Shown here: positions 16,950-26,784 of the stretch, piece by piece
Position numbering within the stretch: position 1 is the first letter of the stretch
Layout of the letters: each line of letters starts with the position of its first letter
Source: Pseudomonadota bacterium
GTDB taxonomy: Bacteria; Desulfobacterota; Desulfobacteria; Desulfobacterales; RPRI01
Direction of reading: 5' to 3'
Length of the DNA stretch: 64,000 bases
Assembly (NCBI GenBank): GCA_018817425.1
Contig: JAHITX010000007.1
Span: 108,862-172,861 of the forward strand
The notes under the pieces: model-generated
Seen by the model: only the letters and a program-made list of their open reading frames with translations
Databases searched by the model: none
Told to the model about the DNA's origin: nothing
Position numbers and translations under genes: made by a program

Positions 16950-18929
16950 TTATTTCTTTTTGTTTAAGGCAATTTCTATATTAGCGTATACTTTTTTAAA
17001 TAAATGTTCACCTTCTTTTTGAATTTCCGAAGGGTCTGTCCATTCCAGCATTTGTCTGAATGTCATTTTATTTTTTCCACACTTTTCTGCAAGTGACAAT
17101 AATAGTTGAGATGCATTTATGTTAGCAGTCATTAATAAATTTTGATTATAAATAGATACATATTCAGCAAACATATTTCCAACTCTGCTTTCATAAGCAA
17201 TGTCTAGTGAACCTTCCGGCGTATCAACCATCATTGTTGCACCGTCCTTTTTTCCCGAAAGAAAGATTGCAAGCGACATTCGCAAAGCAATATCTAAAAA
17301 GAAACGCTGGCTTTCTGAAAGTTGAAACGAATCTGTCCGGGCAGTATCCTGAAGTTCCAAAACTAATTTTATTGTTTTATTACTTCGTTTGGGTTGAATG
17401 TTCAAATCAAAACCTATGAAACTCTTTGCAAGTTTCTTGAAAGTTGGCACAAATACTGTTTCAGCTTCTTTGTATGATGCTTCAACTCTTTTTAAAAGCT
17501 TTTCGTATTCAGGTTTCAATTTGTCCCTTTTACCGTATTCATTTTTTGCTTCTTTAGCAGCTAAATCATATTGGCTTCTGTATTGGTCAATAAGTGCGTC
17601 AATGTTTTTGTTGCCTGTTCCTTTGAATGAAATATCCGGATTATCTTCTGTAAAATCTTCTACCTTTTTTTTTGCCTTGTTTAACTCAATTTCAGCTTTG
17701 TCGAGTTCATTTTTTTTCCCATTAACTTCAAGAATTAGATTTTCTAATTCAGAATTTTTAGAAAATATCTTTTCGTCATTCTTTTGAATAAGTTTTAAAA
17801 GTTTATTCTGTTCGGCATTGTTCGATTCGTTTATTGTGGTGTTGCACAATGGGCACTTCTCTTTATGAATGCTTCTTTCAATGCTTTCAACGATGTGAGT
17901 ACCAATAGAGCCACATAAACAACATTCTTGTTTTTTAATTGAAAGTTGAATATTGCTATTTTCAAGCAACTGTGAACGTGGTCTTGAATAACGAGAAAAT
18001 AATCGTACATGCTCATTTTTAAACTGCATTATTTCAGAATTAAGATGGCTTTGCCTTTTCAGCATAGTATCATACTCAATTTCTATATTGCCGTATATTC
18101 TCTCTATCTTTTCTAACTCCTTATGAAGTTTACTAAACTCATTTTCAAGTTTCTCAATGTCAGATACTTTTTTGCCTCTTGTTTTTTGGATGAGTTCTTC
18201 AATTTTATTTTTCGCCAGAGTAGATTGCCATTTTAAATTTCTTGCATTTGATTCATGTTTCTCCATTCTTCTTGTTAAGTCCAAAATTTTATCTGCATCA
18301 TCGGGTTCAGAATTAAAAGCAATAGCCAAAGCATGGGAAGAAGCTCTGTCGTCCCAAAAAATCATTCTCCTGTTTTCATCGAAAGTCAAAACGTAAAGCT
18401 GATAAAAAATAAAATAGTCAAAATTGGCGAAACCAATTTCAGATGCTAATAATTTTTGGTAATACTTATTGAGTTCTTTGGGACTTTCACTTTTAGTTTT
18501 GAAATGTGAGATATTTTTATCACCATTTTTACTAAAAATTTCCAAAAGACGGAGTTCTTCACGTTCAAAAAATCCTCTGATTATTCTGAAATATTTTTCG
18601 TTTATTTTAAAAAGAATTTCTATCTCGGCTTTTTCTTCGTCCTTTTTGTTTATCCTTCCTAAAAAATATCTTTCGGTGTAACGCTTATTAGCGGTAATAA
18701 TTTCGCCAGGTGAATAAACTTCCTTGTCAGGTTCCAATACAATTCCTGTCAAGCCAAAATTAATTGAATTGAGGAAAGTGGTTTTACCCAATCCATTTGC
18801 ACCAGCGAGACAATATACACCTTCGTTAATTTCTTCATTAACTTCATATACCTTTCCTTTCTTTTTATATAAAGAGAAATTCCGTAGTATTATTTTTTGA
18901 AGTTTTATGAAGTTGTATTTTCCTTGCAT
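16950..18929 (-). CDS. Compact SMC/Rad50-like ATPase with zinc-hook, defence operon
   Basis: 659 aa. Walker A GANGLGKTT at 43-51, ABC signature LSESQ at 537-541, and Walker B/D-loop MMVDTPEGSLD with D569 and E572. Between them is a coiled-coil insertion (about 210-500) with two CxxC pairs, C336/C339 (CCLC) and C359/C362 (CPLC), near its tip, as in zinc-hook or zinc-ribbon SMC-like ATPases. At under 660 aa the arms are much shorter than in Rad50 or SbcC. It heads the operon and no SbcD/Mre11-type phosphoesterase is next to it. Expected role: sensing DNA ends or aberrant DNA and activating the nuclease. Confidence 0.85.
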   Translation of the reverse strand: MQGKYNFIKLQKIILRNFSLYKKKGKVYEVNEEINEGVYCLAGANGLGKTTFLNSINFGLTGIVLEPDKEVYSPGEIITANKRYTERYFLGRINKKDEEKAEIEILFKINEKYFRIIRGFFEREELRLLEIFSKNGDKNISHFKTKSESPKELNKYYQKLLASEIGFANFDYFIFYQLYVLTFDENRRMIFWDDRASSHALAIAFNSEPDDADKILDLTRRMEKHESNARNLKWQSTLAKNKIEELIQKTRGKKVSDIEKLENEFSKLHKELEKIERIYGNIEIEYDTMLKRQSHLNSEIMQFKNEHVRLFSRYSRPRSQLLENSNIQLSIKKQECCLCGSIGTHIVESIERSIHKEKCPLCNTTINESNNAEQNKLLKLIQKNDEKIFSKNSELENLILEVNGKKNELDKAEIELNKAKKKVEDFTEDNPDISFKGTGNKNIDALIDQYRSQYDLAAKEAKNEYGKRDKLKPEYEKLLKRVEASYKEAETVFVPTFKKLAKSFIGFDLNIQPKRSNKTIKLVLELQDTARTDSFQLSESQRFFLDIALRMSLAIFLSGKKDGATMMVDTPEGSLDIAYESRVGNMFAEYVSIYNQNLLMTANINASQLLLSLAEKCGKNKMTFRQMLEWTDPSEIQKEGEHLFKKVYANIEIALNKKK

Positions 18930-19093
18930 TAATACCTTTCAATTTCTTGAAATAATAATTAATTTCTTTTACTCAGGAATAATAGAGCAAATTGATGCTT
19001 TATATGGTTTCTTTATAGAAAGCGGTTTGTAGAGAAGGATGAGTCTGTCTAAGCGGCTTTCGCAGCTCCTCACGGAGCAGGGCTCCTGCTCTT

Positions 19094-19453
19094 TTATTTT
19101 CTATTGTGAGACTTCCATGTACTTTGGACAGCATCTCGAATGACAACCATAAGACCGGGCCACTCCTTTTCAGCATATCTTTTAATTGCCTGCATAACAC
19201 TTCTGTGAATTTTTTCCCGTGTGGGATGTTTAAGGCATATAATCAAAATTCCATGGTGCGGTTCTTCCCGGTAATTTGAAAAACCTTTATCCGTTGTAAC
19301 TAAAAGACATTTTCCCTTTTGCGATTTCTTCCATAAAGCTTCATCCGTTATTCCCTGATCTTCGGTTCCACGAATATCAATAACATCAAAACCCTGTTCG
19401 CAAAGCTCCCTTACAGTCACCAACGGAATATTTTCATCTACAAATATTCTCAT
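19094..19453 (-). CDS. DUF5615 PIN-like toxin
   Basis: 119 aa. Begins MRIFVDENIP with the first acidic pair of the PIN-like active site (D6, E7), followed by the TDEAL acid and TTDKGF further on, the conserved pattern of DUF5615 PIN-like RNases. The start overlaps the antitoxin stop by 4 bp (ATGA). Likely an RNase toxin neutralised by the DUF433 partner. It lies upstream of the defence operon on the same strand, with ~165 bp between; GAGCAGG-GCT-CCTGCTC at about 19074-19090, right after its stop, may be a weak terminator. Confidence 0.85.
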   Translation of the reverse strand: MRIFVDENIPLVTVRELCEQGFDVIDIRGTEDQGITDEALWKKSQKGKCLLVTTDKGFSNYREEPHHGILIICLKHPTREKIHRSVMQAIKRYAEKEWPGLMVVIRDAVQSTWKSHNRK

Positions 19454-19677
19454 ACAGCGTGTTCAATAGGTGTTATTTGTTCTTCGGCCAGTGAAGCTGC
19501 ATAATCCAGACAAGCATATATATCATCCCTTTTTAATGACGGATAATCTTCGAGAAGGTCATCTATTTTATCCCCATTTGCCAGCATGCGAATTATTTGA
19601 TGAACAGGAATTCTTGTACCCTTGATACATGCTTGCCCGTGACAGATTTTGGAATCAATTGAAATACGTTTTTTCAT
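19450..19677 (-). CDS. DUF433 antitoxin
   Basis: 75 aa. The start at 19677 is chosen because AAGGAG is 7 bases upstream; the ATG at 19683 is too close to it. The DUF433 signature is clear: IDSKICHGQACIKGTRIPV, then IIRMLANGDKIDDLLEDYP and LKRDDIYACLDYA. DUF433 is an HTH-like DNA-binding antitoxin usually paired with DUF5615. The 4-bp overlap with the toxin and the inverted repeat 54 bases upstream (19731-19750) fit an autoregulated toxin-antitoxin operon. Confidence 0.87.
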   Translation of the reverse strand: MKKRISIDSKICHGQACIKGTRIPVHQIIRMLANGDKIDDLLEDYPSLKRDDIYACLDYAASLAEEQITPIEHAV

Positions 19678-19730
19678 ATTCATACTCCTTGTTACAGGTC
19701 AAACGATGTCATCATCTTAACTATTTATAA

Positions 19731-19750
19731 TAATGGGTCATTGCCCATTA
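19731..19750. promoter_or_regulatory. Inverted repeat upstream of the DUF433/DUF5615 pair
   Basis: TAATGGG and CCCATTA form 7-bp perfect arms with a 6-base spacer, 54 bases upstream of the antitoxin start. It could be the operator bound by the antitoxin complex, or a weak hairpin ending alaS transcription. There is no T-run on the minus strand, which favours the operator reading. Confidence 0.4.
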
Positions 19751-19868
19751 ATCAATCCAAATATATCATGGTTTTGTTTTTTACAATATGGTTTTTTTAA
19801 AAGCATGAAAAACACTGGGAAATTGACTAACCTCGGGTCAGAAGTACTTACCAACTTTACAAACCATC

Positions 19869-22511
19869 TTATCCAATTGCACCGATAACATCATAAGCTC
19901 CGGCCAGAGCTTCATCCAGTTTTTCCGGAATACTTCCTCCGGCCTGGGCCATATCGGGTCTTCCGCCTCCGCCGCCTCCGACTACAGGCGAAACCTGTTT
20001 TACTATATTTCCGGCATGATATTTTTTTACAAGATCTTTGGTAACAACAACTATAAGAAATACTTTGGAGTCTGCTGCGCTTCCGAGAACAACTATACCG
20101 GATTTTATTTTATCCCTGAATTTGTCGGCAAGATCTCTTAATACAGCAGGATTTTCTGCGGATACTTTTTTAACAAGAACACTTACCCCGTTTATTGATT
20201 TAATTTCAGTATCGATTTCATCGGTTGCACGGGAGGCGATTTTTGCTTTTGTTTTTTCAAGCTCCTTTTCATAAGCTTTTTGCTGGGAAAGCATTTTTTC
20301 TACTTTTTGTGGCAATGCTTCAGGTTTTTCTTTAACAATACGGGCTGTTTCATGCAAAGTCTTAATGCTGTGCTGAACATAAGTTAAGGCGGCTTCGCCG
20401 GTTAAGGCTTCGATACGCCTTACTCCTGATGCAACGCTTGATTCAGTTATAATTTTAAATAGACCGATATTTCCGGTTTTATCAGTATGTGTTCCGCCGC
20501 AAAGCTCCTTGCTGAATTCTCCAAGAGAAATTACCCTTACAACATCACCGTATTTTTCTTCGAACAGAGCGGTAGCTCCTGTTTTAAAGGCTTTTTCCGC
20601 ATCCATCTCTTCTATGCAAGTCAGTGCGTTTTCCCTGATTCTTTCATTTACAAGCATTTCAATTTTATCAAGCGTATCAGAATCAACCTGTGAAAAATGG
20701 GTAAAATCAAAACGAAGTCTTTCGGAAGATACAAATGACCCGGCCTGTTTTACATGATCACCTAAAATCTGCTTTAATATGCTATGGAGAATATGTGTTG
20801 CAGTATGATTAAGCGCTGTAGCATTTCGCCTGTTATTATCAACGGTCAGAGTAACGGTTTGGCCTTTTGAAACGCTGCCGGAAAGTATTTTACCTTTATG
20901 AATAATTATTCCGGCCGGATCTTTTATCGTATCTGCAACTTCAATCTCAAGATTATTTGAGGATATTAAGCCAGAATCTCCGGCCTGACCGCCCGATTCA
21001 CCATAAAAAGGAGTTTCTTCGGTAACAATTTCTATATTTTTGCCGGAAACAGCTTCAGATATTTCCTTTCCATCTTCAACTATTAGAAGAACTTTGGAAT
21101 CACATGTTTGTTTATCATAGCCTAAAAACTTAGGGATAAGCCGGTTTGCCGAAAGATTTTTATATGCTTCTGTTATCCCGGTAAAACTTGCAACCGATCT
21201 TGATTTTTCTTTCTGGCTATTCATGGCCGCATTAAAACCGTCCATATCAAGAAAAAGTTTTTCATCCCTTACAACATCTCTTACAACATCTTTTACAATA
21301 TCAGGTGGAAAACCATAGGTATCATAAAGCTTAAATATGATATCTCCGGAAATAGTATTTAAACCCTTTGCTTTGATTTCCGAAAGTGTATCATTTAAAA
21401 GTCTTAATCCATTATCAAGTGTTTCCGAAAACCTTGCTTCCTCATTTTTTATAACGTTTGCAATAAATGCCTCTGCTCCACCAAACTCAGAATAGGCCTC
21501 TTTCATATTTTCAATAACAACATTAGAAGTATCATGTAAAAAAGGTTTTACCAGGCCGATGTTACGCCCGTAGCGTATGGCCCTTCTCATTATCCTTCGA
21601 AGTACATATCCTCTTCCCTCATTAGACGGAAGGACTCCGTCGCATATAAGAAAAGCCGTGGCCCGGCTGTGATCGGCTATAACCTTCATAGCAACATCCG
21701 ACACAGAAGAACTTCCGAACTTCTTTTGTGATAATTCTTCGGTTTTCTTTATGATAGGAAGAATAAGATCCGTGTCATAGTTTGTAGGGACATTTTGCAC
21801 TACTGCTGCAATTCGTTCAAGCCCCATTCCCGTATCAATGCTGGGTTTGGGCAGAGAAGTTAATTTCCCGGAAGCATCCCTTTCATACTGCATGAAAACA
21901 AGATTCCATATTTCAAGATAACGATCACATTCACAACCTACTCTGCAATCAGGCTTCCCGCAGCTATATTTTTCCCCCCTGTCAATAAGTATTTCAGAAC
22001 ATGGACCGCAGGGACCGGTATCTCCCATTGACCAGAAATTATCTTTATCATCCAATCTTACAATTTTATCTTCCGAAACACCGATATTCTTATTCCAGAT
22101 ATTATATGCTTCATCATCATCAAGATAAACCGAAACCCATAGTTTTTCTGCCGGGAGATTATAGCCGTTTATAAGAAGATCCCAGGCTAATTCAATAGCC
22201 TTTTCTTTAAAATAATCACCAAAGGAAAAATTTCCAAGCATTTCAAAAAAAGTATGGTGTCTTGCCGTATAACCTACATTTTCAAGATCATTATGCTTTC
22301 CGCCGGCACGCACGCATTTCTGGGAGCTTGCCGCCTTTACGTAGCTTCTTTTCTCTTCTCCAAGAAAAGTCCGCTTAAATGGAACCATTCCTGCATTTGT
22401 AAATAGTAAAGTAGGATCTTCCACCGGAACAAGTGATGAACTTCTTACTATCTGATGATCATGCTTTTTAAAAAACTCTAGAAACTGTCTGCGAATATCG
22501 CTGCCTGTCAT
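19869..22511 (-). CDS. alaS: Alanine-tRNA ligase
   Basis: 880 aa from the ATG at 22511 (MTGSDIRRQFLEFFKKHDH), which has GGAG seven bases upstream; the upstream ATG at 22523 overlaps that site. Charges tRNA-Ala. Class II catalytic core at the N-terminus (VPFKRTFLGEEKRS, HHTFFEMLGNFSFGDYF, TGMGLERI), an editing domain with HTATHILH and CGGTHTDKTGNIG, and the C-terminal Gly-rich C-Ala region (VVGGGGGGRPDMAQAGG). Full length. It follows recA by 20 bp, so recA-alaS are co-transcribed. Confidence 0.98.
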   Translation of the reverse strand: MTGSDIRRQFLEFFKKHDHQIVRSSSLVPVEDPTLLFTNAGMVPFKRTFLGEEKRSYVKAASSQKCVRAGGKHNDLENVGYTARHHTFFEMLGNFSFGDYFKEKAIELAWDLLINGYNLPAEKLWVSVYLDDDEAYNIWNKNIGVSEDKIVRLDDKDNFWSMGDTGPCGPCSEILIDRGEKYSCGKPDCRVGCECDRYLEIWNLVFMQYERDASGKLTSLPKPSIDTGMGLERIAAVVQNVPTNYDTDLILPIIKKTEELSQKKFGSSSVSDVAMKVIADHSRATAFLICDGVLPSNEGRGYVLRRIMRRAIRYGRNIGLVKPFLHDTSNVVIENMKEAYSEFGGAEAFIANVIKNEEARFSETLDNGLRLLNDTLSEIKAKGLNTISGDIIFKLYDTYGFPPDIVKDVVRDVVRDEKLFLDMDGFNAAMNSQKEKSRSVASFTGITEAYKNLSANRLIPKFLGYDKQTCDSKVLLIVEDGKEISEAVSGKNIEIVTEETPFYGESGGQAGDSGLISSNNLEIEVADTIKDPAGIIIHKGKILSGSVSKGQTVTLTVDNNRRNATALNHTATHILHSILKQILGDHVKQAGSFVSSERLRFDFTHFSQVDSDTLDKIEMLVNERIRENALTCIEEMDAEKAFKTGATALFEEKYGDVVRVISLGEFSKELCGGTHTDKTGNIGLFKIITESSVASGVRRIEALTGEAALTYVQHSIKTLHETARIVKEKPEALPQKVEKMLSQQKAYEKELEKTKAKIASRATDEIDTEIKSINGVSVLVKKVSAENPAVLRDLADKFRDKIKSGIVVLGSAADSKVFLIVVVTKDLVKKYHAGNIVKQVSPVVGGGGGGRPDMAQAGGSIPEKLDEALAGAYDVIGAIG

Positions 22512-22531
22512 TAATAACTCCATATAAATAC

Positions 22532-23566
22532 TTACTCTTCCACCTTTACTTCTTCTTTTGCCGGCACAATACCGGCAGCTTCTCTTACCTTTGATTGCAT
22601 ATTCTTAAAAATATCCGGGTTTTCCTTTAAGAAATTTTTTACATTTTCGCGGCCCTGCCCTATTCTTTCTCCATTATATGAGTACCATGCGCCACTTTTG
22701 TCAACTACTCCCAAATCCACACCAATATCAATGATATCGCCTGTTTTAGATATCCCTTCGTTATACATGATATCAAATTCGGCTTCCCGAAAAGGCGGAG
22801 CCATCTTGTTTTTGACAACACGAACTCTCGTCCTGTTTCCCATAACCTCCTGCCCGTCTTTGATAGATGCAGTTCGACGTATATCAAGCCTTACGGAAGA
22901 ATAGAATTTAAGGGCATTGCCTCCTGTGGTAGTTTCAGGATTTCCGAATACAACACCTATCTTCATCCTTATCTGATTGATAAAAACAACGGAAGTCATT
23001 GTCTTGCCGATTATTCCGGTCAGTTTTCTCAATGCCTGGGACATGAGTCTTGCCTGAAGCCCCATATGGGAGTCACCCATATCGCCTTCAATTTCAGCTC
23101 TGGGGACTAACGCTGCAACCGAATCGATTACAATAATATCTATAGCTCCGCTTCTTACCAGCATATCCGCAATTTCAAGGCCCTGCTCACCTGTATCAGG
23201 TTGAGCTATGAGAAGCTCATCGCAGTTGACACCTATTACTTTTGCGTAAGCAGTATCAAGGGCATGTTCGGCATCAATATATGCGGCCACCCCTCCTTGT
23301 TTTTGGGCCTCGGCAACACAACTTAAAGCAAGAGTCGTCTTGCCCGATGATTCCGGACCGAATACTTCTATAACTCTTCCTCTCGGAAGCCCGCCCACAC
23401 CAAGCGCTCTATCAAGTGAAAGAGAACCCGTGGGTATTACAGGAATATTAACAACAGGTCTGCTGCCAAGCTTCATGACCGACCCTTTTCCAAACTGGCG
23501 TTCAATCTGTCCTATTGCAGCATCAATCGCTTTTTCCTTATCCATTGCATTGCTTGCATTGCTCAT
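22532..23566 (-). CDS. recA: Recombinase A
   Basis: 344 aa from the ATG at 23566 ([20 protein letters not shown]), preceded by AAGGGG; the longer frame from 23593 overlaps thpR more deeply and has no such site. Walker [29 protein letters not shown], Walker [13 protein letters not shown] and the L1/L2 DNA-binding loops are all intact. Drives homologous recombination and SOS induction. It overlaps the 3' end of thpR by 29 bp. I did not find a LexA box in the short upstream region. Confidence 0.98.
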   Translation of the reverse strand: MSNASNAMDKEKAIDAAIGQIERQFGKGSVMKLGSRPVVNIPVIPTGSLSLDRALGVGGLPRGRVIEVFGPESSGKTTLALSCVAEAQKQGGVAAYIDAEHALDTAYAKVIGVNCDELLIAQPDTGEQGLEIADMLVRSGAIDIIVIDSVAALVPRAEIEGDMGDSHMGLQARLMSQALRKLTGIIGKTMTSVVFINQIRMKIGVVFGNPETTTGGNALKFYSSVRLDIRRTASIKDGQEVMGNRTRVRVVKNKMAPPFREAEFDIMYNEGISKTGDIIDIGVDLGVVDKSGAWYSYNGERIGQGRENVKNFLKENPDIFKNMQSKVREAAGIVPAKEEVKVEE

Positions 23567-24146
23567 AATTTCCCCTTTCAACCAAAGGCACATTTAAAAG
23601 TTCGGTATATACAGCCCCTTGTGGTTTAAGATCGCTTTTAAACAGAACAATCTCTTTAGCTGTAAAAACTTCCGGATCAAAGTTTTGATATTTTCTTATT
23701 GCTTCAATTAACTTCCCGTTGTTAACTTTACCTTTAAAGCGCCCCATTGTCAGATGCGCTTGAAACGGCCTTTCTTCTATTTTAAAACCAAATTGCTTTA
23801 ATTTTTGTTCAAGAGTATTGTGCAAACTTAATAATAGCGGTATTTCGCCTGAGATACCAGCCCAAATTACTCTTGGACGAGTAATTGACGGAAATACACC
23901 GATTCCTTTTACAGAAAGATTTATATGAGAAAAACTCTTAACACAATCACCCACAGCAACCTTAATATGCTCCATATCGGACTTATCTATATTTCCAAAA
24001 AAGTGAAGCGTAAGATGAATGTTATCAGGTTTAACCCATCTTACAGGAAAACCAAATTGCTTTAAATCTTTCTGAATATTTTTTATGAAAGATAAAATGT
24101 TTTCCGGAAGCTCAAACGCTATAAAAGCTCTTATGGTATCAGGCAT
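23538..24146 (-). CDS. thpR: RNA 2',3'-cyclic phosphodiesterase
   Basis: 202 aa 2H phosphoesterase. The two HxT motifs, HLTLHFFG and HLTMGRFKG, are in place; the family opens 2',3'-cyclic phosphates of RNA. It overlaps the recA start by 29 bp; thpR next to recA is a common arrangement in anaerobic bacteria, often with cinA, which is absent here. The tail after [10 protein letters not shown] ([14 protein letters not shown]) lies in the overlap and is probably not conserved. Confidence 0.93.
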   Translation of the reverse strand: MPDTIRAFIAFELPENILSFIKNIQKDLKQFGFPVRWVKPDNIHLTLHFFGNIDKSDMEHIKVAVGDCVKSFSHINLSVKGIGVFPSITRPRVIWAGISGEIPLLLSLHNTLEQKLKQFGFKIEERPFQAHLTMGRFKGKVNNGKLIEAIRKYQNFDPEVFTAKEIVLFKSDLKPQGAVYTELLNVPLVERGNYEQCKQCNG

Positions 24147-24190
24147 GGGATTAAAAGAACAAATCTTATCCGTTTATATCAGTAAAGTTA

Positions 24191-25363
24191 TCAGCTATCA
24201 GGTAAAGTAAACTGGGGTTCCCCCAGAAAAAACTTTCCCTTCAGAATCCATTCTTTTAGTATCTCTGTAATTTCTCTGGCCTTAACAAGGCTTGAAAGCG
24301 GGGTTGCAGGAATTTTTTCACTGCCATAATTTATAAACCCGCTTTTTAGCTGTGCATAGCTGACCTGCCCATAGCTTTTTGAAACTCCGTTCGGGTAATC
24401 ATTTCCATAATCAACAATCTGAGTAAATATCTCTTCATCGGATATACCGGTGTAAGATGCAATGTCTTCATTTAATATAGGGATGGGAATACCTAAGCCT
24501 ACCGCAAGAGAACATCCATATCCTTGTATGCTTACACCAACAAGCCATTTAGGAGTCATGTTTTTCAAATCACCCATTACCCAAAGTGTACCGGCGGGAG
24601 TAACCGGAATCCCTTTTTCATTTCTACTGGCTGAAGGCTTATGCTGAGTTCCCTGCCAGGTAACATATCCTGTTGCACCACCCAAAAATATTCTTGTGCC
24701 AAGACCTATTGTTTTATAATAAGGGTCATTCATAAGAGGGCTTAGTTCCCCGGCACAACAATAAGTTGCATTTGCACCCCGTGGTTTTAATGTGCCCATA
24801 TAAGTATAAATTGTTTTTTTGGTCAGATTGATTGCACAATTATAATTCTGATAACCGTTTCTGGGATTGCAAAGAGTTGCACCTGGAAGAGATGCAAGTG
24901 AAATTTCTTTTTCAATCAATCGGCCCGGATAGCATGAAGTGCCATATCCTGTAGCTTTTAGAAACACTTTTTTTCCTGCAACCAGATCCTGGATAACATG
25001 TCCGCCGCCATAATTAAATTCACCGGGATAAACCTTGTTTAAAGGATCATCCTCACAGGGCTCTGTAGCTCCTATATAACAATCAACTGCTGCAATCCCG
25101 GCATATGCCGGAACATTGTTTAACCATACTTTTGAAGCTTTTGTTGTCGGTACCGAATGTCCGAAATTTATGAAAGCACCTGAAGAACACATGGGAGCAA
25201 AAGTTCCGGTAGTAACAACATCCACATGCTTTGCAGCTTTAACCGGCCCATCGTTTTTTACTATATCGATCATTTCCCCGGCCGTAACTACAACAACTTT
25301 TCCGGATTTAATTTTCTCATTGATCTCTTTATAGCTTTTATTTACTTTATACTCCTTCATCAT
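24191..25363 (-). CDS. Homocysteine biosynthesis protein (DUF39, aspartate-semialdehyde sulfurtransferase type)
   Basis: 390 aa cytoplasmic protein of the DUF39/HcyBio family. Members in methanogens and sulfate reducers make homocysteine from aspartate semialdehyde and reduced sulfur. Conserved Cys-containing blocks are visible: APMCSSGAFINFGHS, VDCYIGATEPCEDD, GTSCYPGR, TLCNPRNGYQNYNCA and YCCAGELSPL. The CBS-domain extension of some archaeal members is absent, as expected for the bacterial short form. The usual ferredoxin/NIL partner is not adjacent. This gene is a strong pointer to a sulfidogenic or strictly anaerobic host. Confidence 0.9.
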   Translation of the reverse strand: MMKEYKVNKSYKEINEKIKSGKVVVVTAGEMIDIVKNDGPVKAAKHVDVVTTGTFAPMCSSGAFINFGHSVPTTKASKVWLNNVPAYAGIAAVDCYIGATEPCEDDPLNKVYPGEFNYGGGHVIQDLVAGKKVFLKATGYGTSCYPGRLIEKEISLASLPGATLCNPRNGYQNYNCAINLTKKTIYTYMGTLKPRGANATYCCAGELSPLMNDPYYKTIGLGTRIFLGGATGYVTWQGTQHKPSASRNEKGIPVTPAGTLWVMGDLKNMTPKWLVGVSIQGYGCSLAVGLGIPIPILNEDIASYTGISDEEIFTQIVDYGNDYPNGVSKSYGQVSYAQLKSGFINYGSEKIPATPLSSLVKAREITEILKEWILKGKFFLGEPQFTLPDS

Positions 25364-25370
25364 TTTTTTC

Positions 25371-26756
25371 CTAATTGGTGCCTATAATTGATTTGGCATC
25401 ACTAATTTTGCCGGATATGTTATTTCTTATCCAGGAAGCATCAAGCCACTCTATCGGATTTACAAATACATCATTTACAAGCATGCTGAAATGCAGGTGG
25501 TCTCCACCGGCAAGACCGGTTTTCCCGGAATGTCCGATTGTATAATTTTTTTCTACAATCTGGCCTACGGTAACATCGGCACTGCTCAGATGGCCGTATA
25601 AACTATAAAGGCCGAAACCATGATCAATAAGAATCATTTTCCCGTAAATTCCGAAATCTCCTACATATTTAATTTTGCCATTATTTGCAGCAGGAACCGG
25701 CGCGCGTGAAAGTGAGGCCAGATCAATTCCAAGATGGATCTGACTATCTATACGCTTGCCATTATAAATATAACTTCTATTGTCGGCATAAGAAGCCTTG
25801 TTTGCAGCATTTGGAAAACTTATAAAAGCACCTTTCCAATAAATTTCCTTATCAGAATTTTTTATAAGTTCTTTTAATTTGTTATGGTTTTCAATTCTTA
25901 ACTCACGGTTTATTTTGATATACTTATCCAAAAGAGGGTTTTCTGAATTCTGGTCAACATTCACATCAAATTGGGGTACAACCGCATTAAGGAATGAATC
26001 AGTAATTTGGATTGAATCTTTATTAAATTTTCGCGCCTTGATATTTACATTAAAACCTCTTTTTGCGCTGTTTCCTGCCTCGTCAACTGCTAAAGCGTAT
26101 ATTTCAGTGCCCGGCCCTTTGTCATGTTCAAGTGCATAAAAACAGATATAAATATCTTTATCCTTAAAAAACCCGCTATAGCCGGGAAAGAAACTACCTC
26201 CGGCATAAACCCCGCTTTTTTGGCATGGTTCGGATAATCTGTAAATTTCGACACCTGCCCCACCCTGATTTATATATTGCGTTCCGCCCAAAACATCTAT
26301 TTCGGGCCGTTTGGTATCAATATTAATTTCATTCTCAATAACGGTTATATTTCCGTTCCACCATCTGCGCCATGAATAGTCCCAGGCACTTGTTCGCATT
26401 AAAGCTTTACCGTCTTTAAGTCCAAGCTTTACAGGCTCGATTGTAATACTTACAGTATCTTTATTTTGACCTGCCCCGAAAAAAGATGCCTTAGCATATT
26501 CTTTTTCAGTTAAAACAGTTTCTTTACCGTCTTTTACAATCTCCATTTTAATTTTACGCAATCCTCTTTTCTGGTCTGAAAAAGAAACTGTAATATCTTT
26601 TAAAGCACCTAAGGAGGTTATTTGAGCCGGACTATCAAATTTTATTGCCGGGCTTTCACCTTCCATATTGAAAACTAAAACCCACATAGCCGGAATTAAA
26701 ACCAGGCCGAAACAAACTATTAAAATAATTTTTAAATTGATTTTCTTTGTTTTCAA
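25371..26756 (-). CDS. M23-family (LytM) metallopeptidase, membrane-anchored
   Basis: 461 aa. An N-terminal membrane anchor (INLKIILIVCFGLVLIPAMW) is followed by ~290 residues of beta-rich, Ig-like sequence, then a C-terminal LytM domain with Zn ligands H and D in HLGIDLA, and HLHFS, plus the YGHLSS segment. All catalytic residues are present, so it should cleave peptidoglycan cross-links in the periplasm. It lies 7 bp before the DUF39 gene, possibly co-transcribed without a functional link. Confidence 0.9.
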   Translation of the reverse strand: MKTKKINLKIILIVCFGLVLIPAMWVLVFNMEGESPAIKFDSPAQITSLGALKDITVSFSDQKRGLRKIKMEIVKDGKETVLTEKEYAKASFFGAGQNKDTVSITIEPVKLGLKDGKALMRTSAWDYSWRRWWNGNITVIENEINIDTKRPEIDVLGGTQYINQGGAGVEIYRLSEPCQKSGVYAGGSFFPGYSGFFKDKDIYICFYALEHDKGPGTEIYALAVDEAGNSAKRGFNVNIKARKFNKDSIQITDSFLNAVVPQFDVNVDQNSENPLLDKYIKINRELRIENHNKLKELIKNSDKEIYWKGAFISFPNAANKASYADNRSYIYNGKRIDSQIHLGIDLASLSRAPVPAANNGKIKYVGDFGIYGKMILIDHGFGLYSLYGHLSSADVTVGQIVEKNYTIGHSGKTGLAGGDHLHFSMLVNDVFVNPIEWLDASWIRNNISGKISDAKSIIGTN

Positions 26757-26784
26757 TTTAGCACACTAACCTTTCTTTACAGTA

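Noticed and set aside
14006..18929. Naming the operon Lamassu or BREX outright
   Set aside because: The ATPase/partner/nuclease trio is Lamassu-like, but gene order differs and there is a methyltransferase; BREX core genes (pglX-pglZ-brxC) are absent.
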